From Actinomycetota bacterium (lineage in GTDB: Bacteria; Actinomycetota; Thermoleophilia; Solirubrobacterales; 70-9): 7,931 nucleotides of DNA. Under the pieces are notes generated by a model, which saw only the letters and a program-made list of their open reading frames with translations, ran no database searches and was not told the DNA's origin. This document shows, in pieces, positions 6,791-7,931 of the stretch. The stretch lies in contig JAFDWD010000852.1 in NCBI GenBank assembly GCA_018268695.1, positions 1-7,931 of the forward strand. The letters are read 5' to 3'. How positions within the stretch are numbered: the stretch's first letter is position 1; the number at the start of each line of letters is the position of its first letter. The position numbers and the translations under genes are program-made.

Positions 6791-6812
6791 GTTAGTCGTT
6801 ATGCGGACTAAC
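6791..6812. promoter_or_regulatory. 22-bp palindromic operator upstream of the exporter operon
   Basis: GTTAGTC and GACTAAC are separated by 8 bp, the same geometry as the site at 4366-4387. Read toward its own downstream gene (minus strand), it matches the other site at 17 of 22 positions, including the central ATAACG that overlaps the likely -10 (CATAAC here, TATAAC there). It lies about 126 nt upstream of the exporter start. The two sites probably bind the same or a closely related regulator. Confidence 0.65.
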
Positions 6813-7048
6813 ATTTGCTCGGGAACTATATGGGTACTCGACGGGCTTCTCGTGATCCGCTGCCTCCGGGGAGACGGCGGGCGGCACCACTTGGGCGCCA
6901 CCCGCCTGGGCGGATACCGCGTTTACCCTGAACCCGGACGGCCTCTCAGGCGTTCATAACGTGTGTGCGGGTCAACTCGCGGACTCTGTCGAACTGCCCG
7001 CGTGTTTGTTTCTGCCTTGGTCCCGGATCTGCAGATCAAGGTGTCGAT
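6813..7048. other. Intergenic stretch without a recognisable gene
   Basis: This stretch, together with 6680-6790, separates the exporter operon from the next plus-strand gene. It is visibly less GC-rich than the left of the window. I see no convincing reading frame, RNA gene or strong promoter. It holds a short GGCGG-type inverted repeat (6902-6913) and a perfect 12-bp palindrome, GATCTGCAGATC, at 7026-7037. That palindrome lies just before the Shine-Dalgarno of the small gene at 7049 and could be an operator or chance. Confidence 0.5.
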
Positions 7049-7309
7049 ATGGGCAACGGCACATACGCTCGCTATCGTCGTGGCGACATGACAGAGTCTC
7101 CGTTGATCACCCTGTCGCAGTGGGAACTATTCGGCGGGGTTTGGCGGAGCAAGTCATTGGATTCGCATTCCGCCGTCGTGGAGTTCTGCTCGTGCCATGG
7201 CGAGCCGATCGACGAGCTTCACTCGACCGATCCCGAGCCGCTGGACTACCTTCGCCGCCGCCCGGACTCATCTTGTGAGGCGACGATGGGCTCAGCGCCC
7301 TACCGGTGA
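7049..7309 (+). CDS. Small CxC-containing protein of unknown function
   Basis: The 86-residue product has no family I can name. The central part (residues 14-70) looks protein-like and not like a shadow frame: MTESPLITLSQWELFGGVWRS, then AVVEFCSCHGEPIDELHSTDPEPLDYLRRRP, with a C-S-C motif at 47-49 and many acidic residues. There are no signal or membrane segments. The ATG at 7049 has AAGGTG 5 nt upstream; an internal ATG at 7088 would give a 73-residue product that starts at the better-ordered part and is a real alternative, though it lacks a clear ribosome site. The gene precedes the nitrite/sulfite reductase on the same strand by 159 nt. A CxC pair next to an iron-sulfur/siroheme enzyme could reflect metal or redox handling, but this is speculation. 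Confidence 0.6.
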   Translation: MGNGTYARYRRGDMTESPLITLSQWELFGGVWRSKSLDSHSAVVEFCSCHGEPIDELHSTDPEPLDYLRRRPDSSCEATMGSAPYR

Positions 7310-7382
7310 GACACCGTCCCTGAGGTCGTGCCGAGGCAGCCGATCATGGTTTCGAGAAATGTGCCTGCCGACGAAATACGTT

Positions 7383-7407
7383 AATCCGGGTCCGGATTGC
7401 TATTTTT
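7383..7407 (+). promoter_or_regulatory. Inverted repeat at the reductase promoter, or a weak terminator
   Basis: AATCCGG (7383-7389) and CCGGATT (7392-7398) form a perfect inverted repeat, followed by GCTATTTTT. As RNA it could be a weak intrinsic terminator for the small gene ending at 7309. As DNA it overlaps the putative -35 of the reductase promoter and could be an operator. The sequence alone does not separate these readings. Confidence 0.45.
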
Positions 7408-7426
7408 CCCACCGAGGGTGTATTTA
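7397..7426 (+). promoter_or_regulatory. Putative sigma-70 promoter of the reductase gene
   Basis: TTGCTA (7397-7402) and TATTTA (7421-7426) are separated by 18 nt, in a locally AT-rich island within GC-rich DNA. Transcription would begin about 35 nt before the ATG at 7469. The -35 matches only partly, so the call is tentative. Confidence 0.4.
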
Positions 7427-7468
7427 TCGCCCAGATCGCAGATCCCACCGACGGAGGAGTTCACCGTA

Positions 7469-7931
7469 ATGGATGTCTCATCGCCCCCCGAGATCAGAGC
7501 CACAACGGTCCTCGACGGCCTCGACGTCGATGCCGAGAAAGGCCGCGGCGGCAAGGGTGCTCCTGGATCGCGTGAGAACCCCGAGATCCACGAGAACATC
7601 CCCGGCCATGTGATCCCGATCCTGGCGGACGAGTTCGACGACTTCGCCTCCGAGGCGGGAAGTTTCCTCGCGGGTGAGCGCGAGGAAGGGGCCTTCATCC
7701 CCTTCCGCCTCAAACAGGGCGTCTACGGCCAGCGCCAGCCCGATGTCCAGATGATCCGCGTGAAGCTGCCGTTCGGCGGTGTGTCCCCAGCCCAGCTCGA
7801 GGCGTTCGCCGAGGTGATCGAGGAGTGGGTGCCGATGCGCAAAGGGCACATCACGACGCGACAGAACATCCAGCTGCATCACGTCCCACTCGAGGACGCA
7901 GCGAAGCTGATCCGCAAGCTCGGTGAGGTCG
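7469..7931 (+). CDS. Ferredoxin-type nitrite/sulfite reductase, N-terminal part
   Basis: This is the first 154 residues of a siroheme and [4Fe-4S] enzyme that reduces nitrite to ammonia or sulfite to sulfide with six electrons, in assimilatory nitrogen or sulfur metabolism in the cytoplasm; the gene runs off the right edge. The part present is the ferredoxin-like half-domain: FIPFRLKQGVYGQRQPD (76-92), MIRVKLPFGG (95-104), then GHITTRQNIQLHHV (126-139). That last stretch contains the T-x-RQN-x-Q signature of this family, whose arginine contributes to substrate and siroheme binding. The cysteines of the metal cluster would lie beyond the window. Nitrite and sulfite reductases cannot be told apart from this half. 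The ATG at 7469 has GGAGGAG 9 nt upstream. The first 35 residues are a charged, family-atypical lead-in. Confidence 0.93.
   Translation, partial: MDVSSPPEIRATTVLDGLDVDAEKGRGGKGAPGSRENPEIHENIPGHVIPILADEFDDFASEAGSFLAGEREEGAFIPFRLKQGVYGQRQPDVQMIRVKLPFGGVSPAQLEAFAEVIEEWVPMRKGHITTRQNIQLHHVPLEDAAKLIRKLGEV

Noticed and set aside
6662..6901. A 79-codon minus-strand frame before the exporter
   Set aside because: It covers the palindromic operator and the exporter's ribosome site, is very Arg-rich, and has no supporting ribosome site.
6961..7278. A 105-codon plus-strand frame overlapping the small CxC gene
   Set aside because: The overlapping frame starting at 7049 has a better ribosome site and a more protein-like sequence; only one is likely to be real.
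7478..7882. A 134-codon minus-strand frame in the reductase gene
   Set aside because: Antisense to a gene with a clear family signature and good start.
1..7931. CRISPR arrays, transfer or ribosomal RNA genes, insertion sequences, integrase or nuclease genes
   Set aside because: I looked for regularly spaced repeats, RNA-gene signatures and transposase or nuclease motifs and found none, so the accessory nature of the left module rests on gene content alone.

Overview
The window is very GC-rich and densely coding, with little room between genes and strong Shine-Dalgarno sites. This suggests a high-GC Actinomycetota, possibly a deep-branching lineage such as Thermoleophilia; the taxon is an inference from composition and protein style only.

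Left module (about 1-4724). Two minus-strand genes run leftward. The first (4237 to 3587) encodes a 216-residue protein with an N-terminal zinc ribbon. The second (3469 to 48) encodes a very large protein that joins an N-terminal SAM-dependent DNA methyltransferase-like domain to an SF2/SNF2-type helicase; its reading frame is broken once near 815-817, and its C-terminus carries a textbook sliding-clamp-binding peptide. Each gene is preceded by a long hairpin (20-22 bp outer stem, small inner hairpin) that ends only 22-23 nt before its start codon, just upstream of its Shine-Dalgarno. Divergent to this pair is an XRE-family repressor-like gene (4422-4724, plus strand) with a 22-bp palindrome over its probable promoter. 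The set looks like an accessory DNA-modification or anti-restriction unit with its own regulator.

Middle module (4721-6665, minus strand). A three-gene operon encodes an MFS_3-type exporter, a small acyl-carrier-like protein whose phosphopantetheine serine is replaced by alanine, and a SnoaL/NTF2-fold protein. The genes overlap by 4 bp (GTGA, then ATGA), so they are translationally coupled. The operon meets the XRE gene tail to tail, the two stop codons overlapping in CTAG. A second copy of the XRE-gene palindrome lies upstream of the exporter (6791-6812), which suggests one regulator may control both modules.

Right part (6813-7931). A less GC-rich intergenic stretch is followed by a small uncharacterised protein with a CxC motif (7049-7309), then an inverted repeat and likely promoter, then the start of a ferredoxin-type nitrite/sulfite reductase that runs off the right edge. 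This part looks like conserved chromosomal background.
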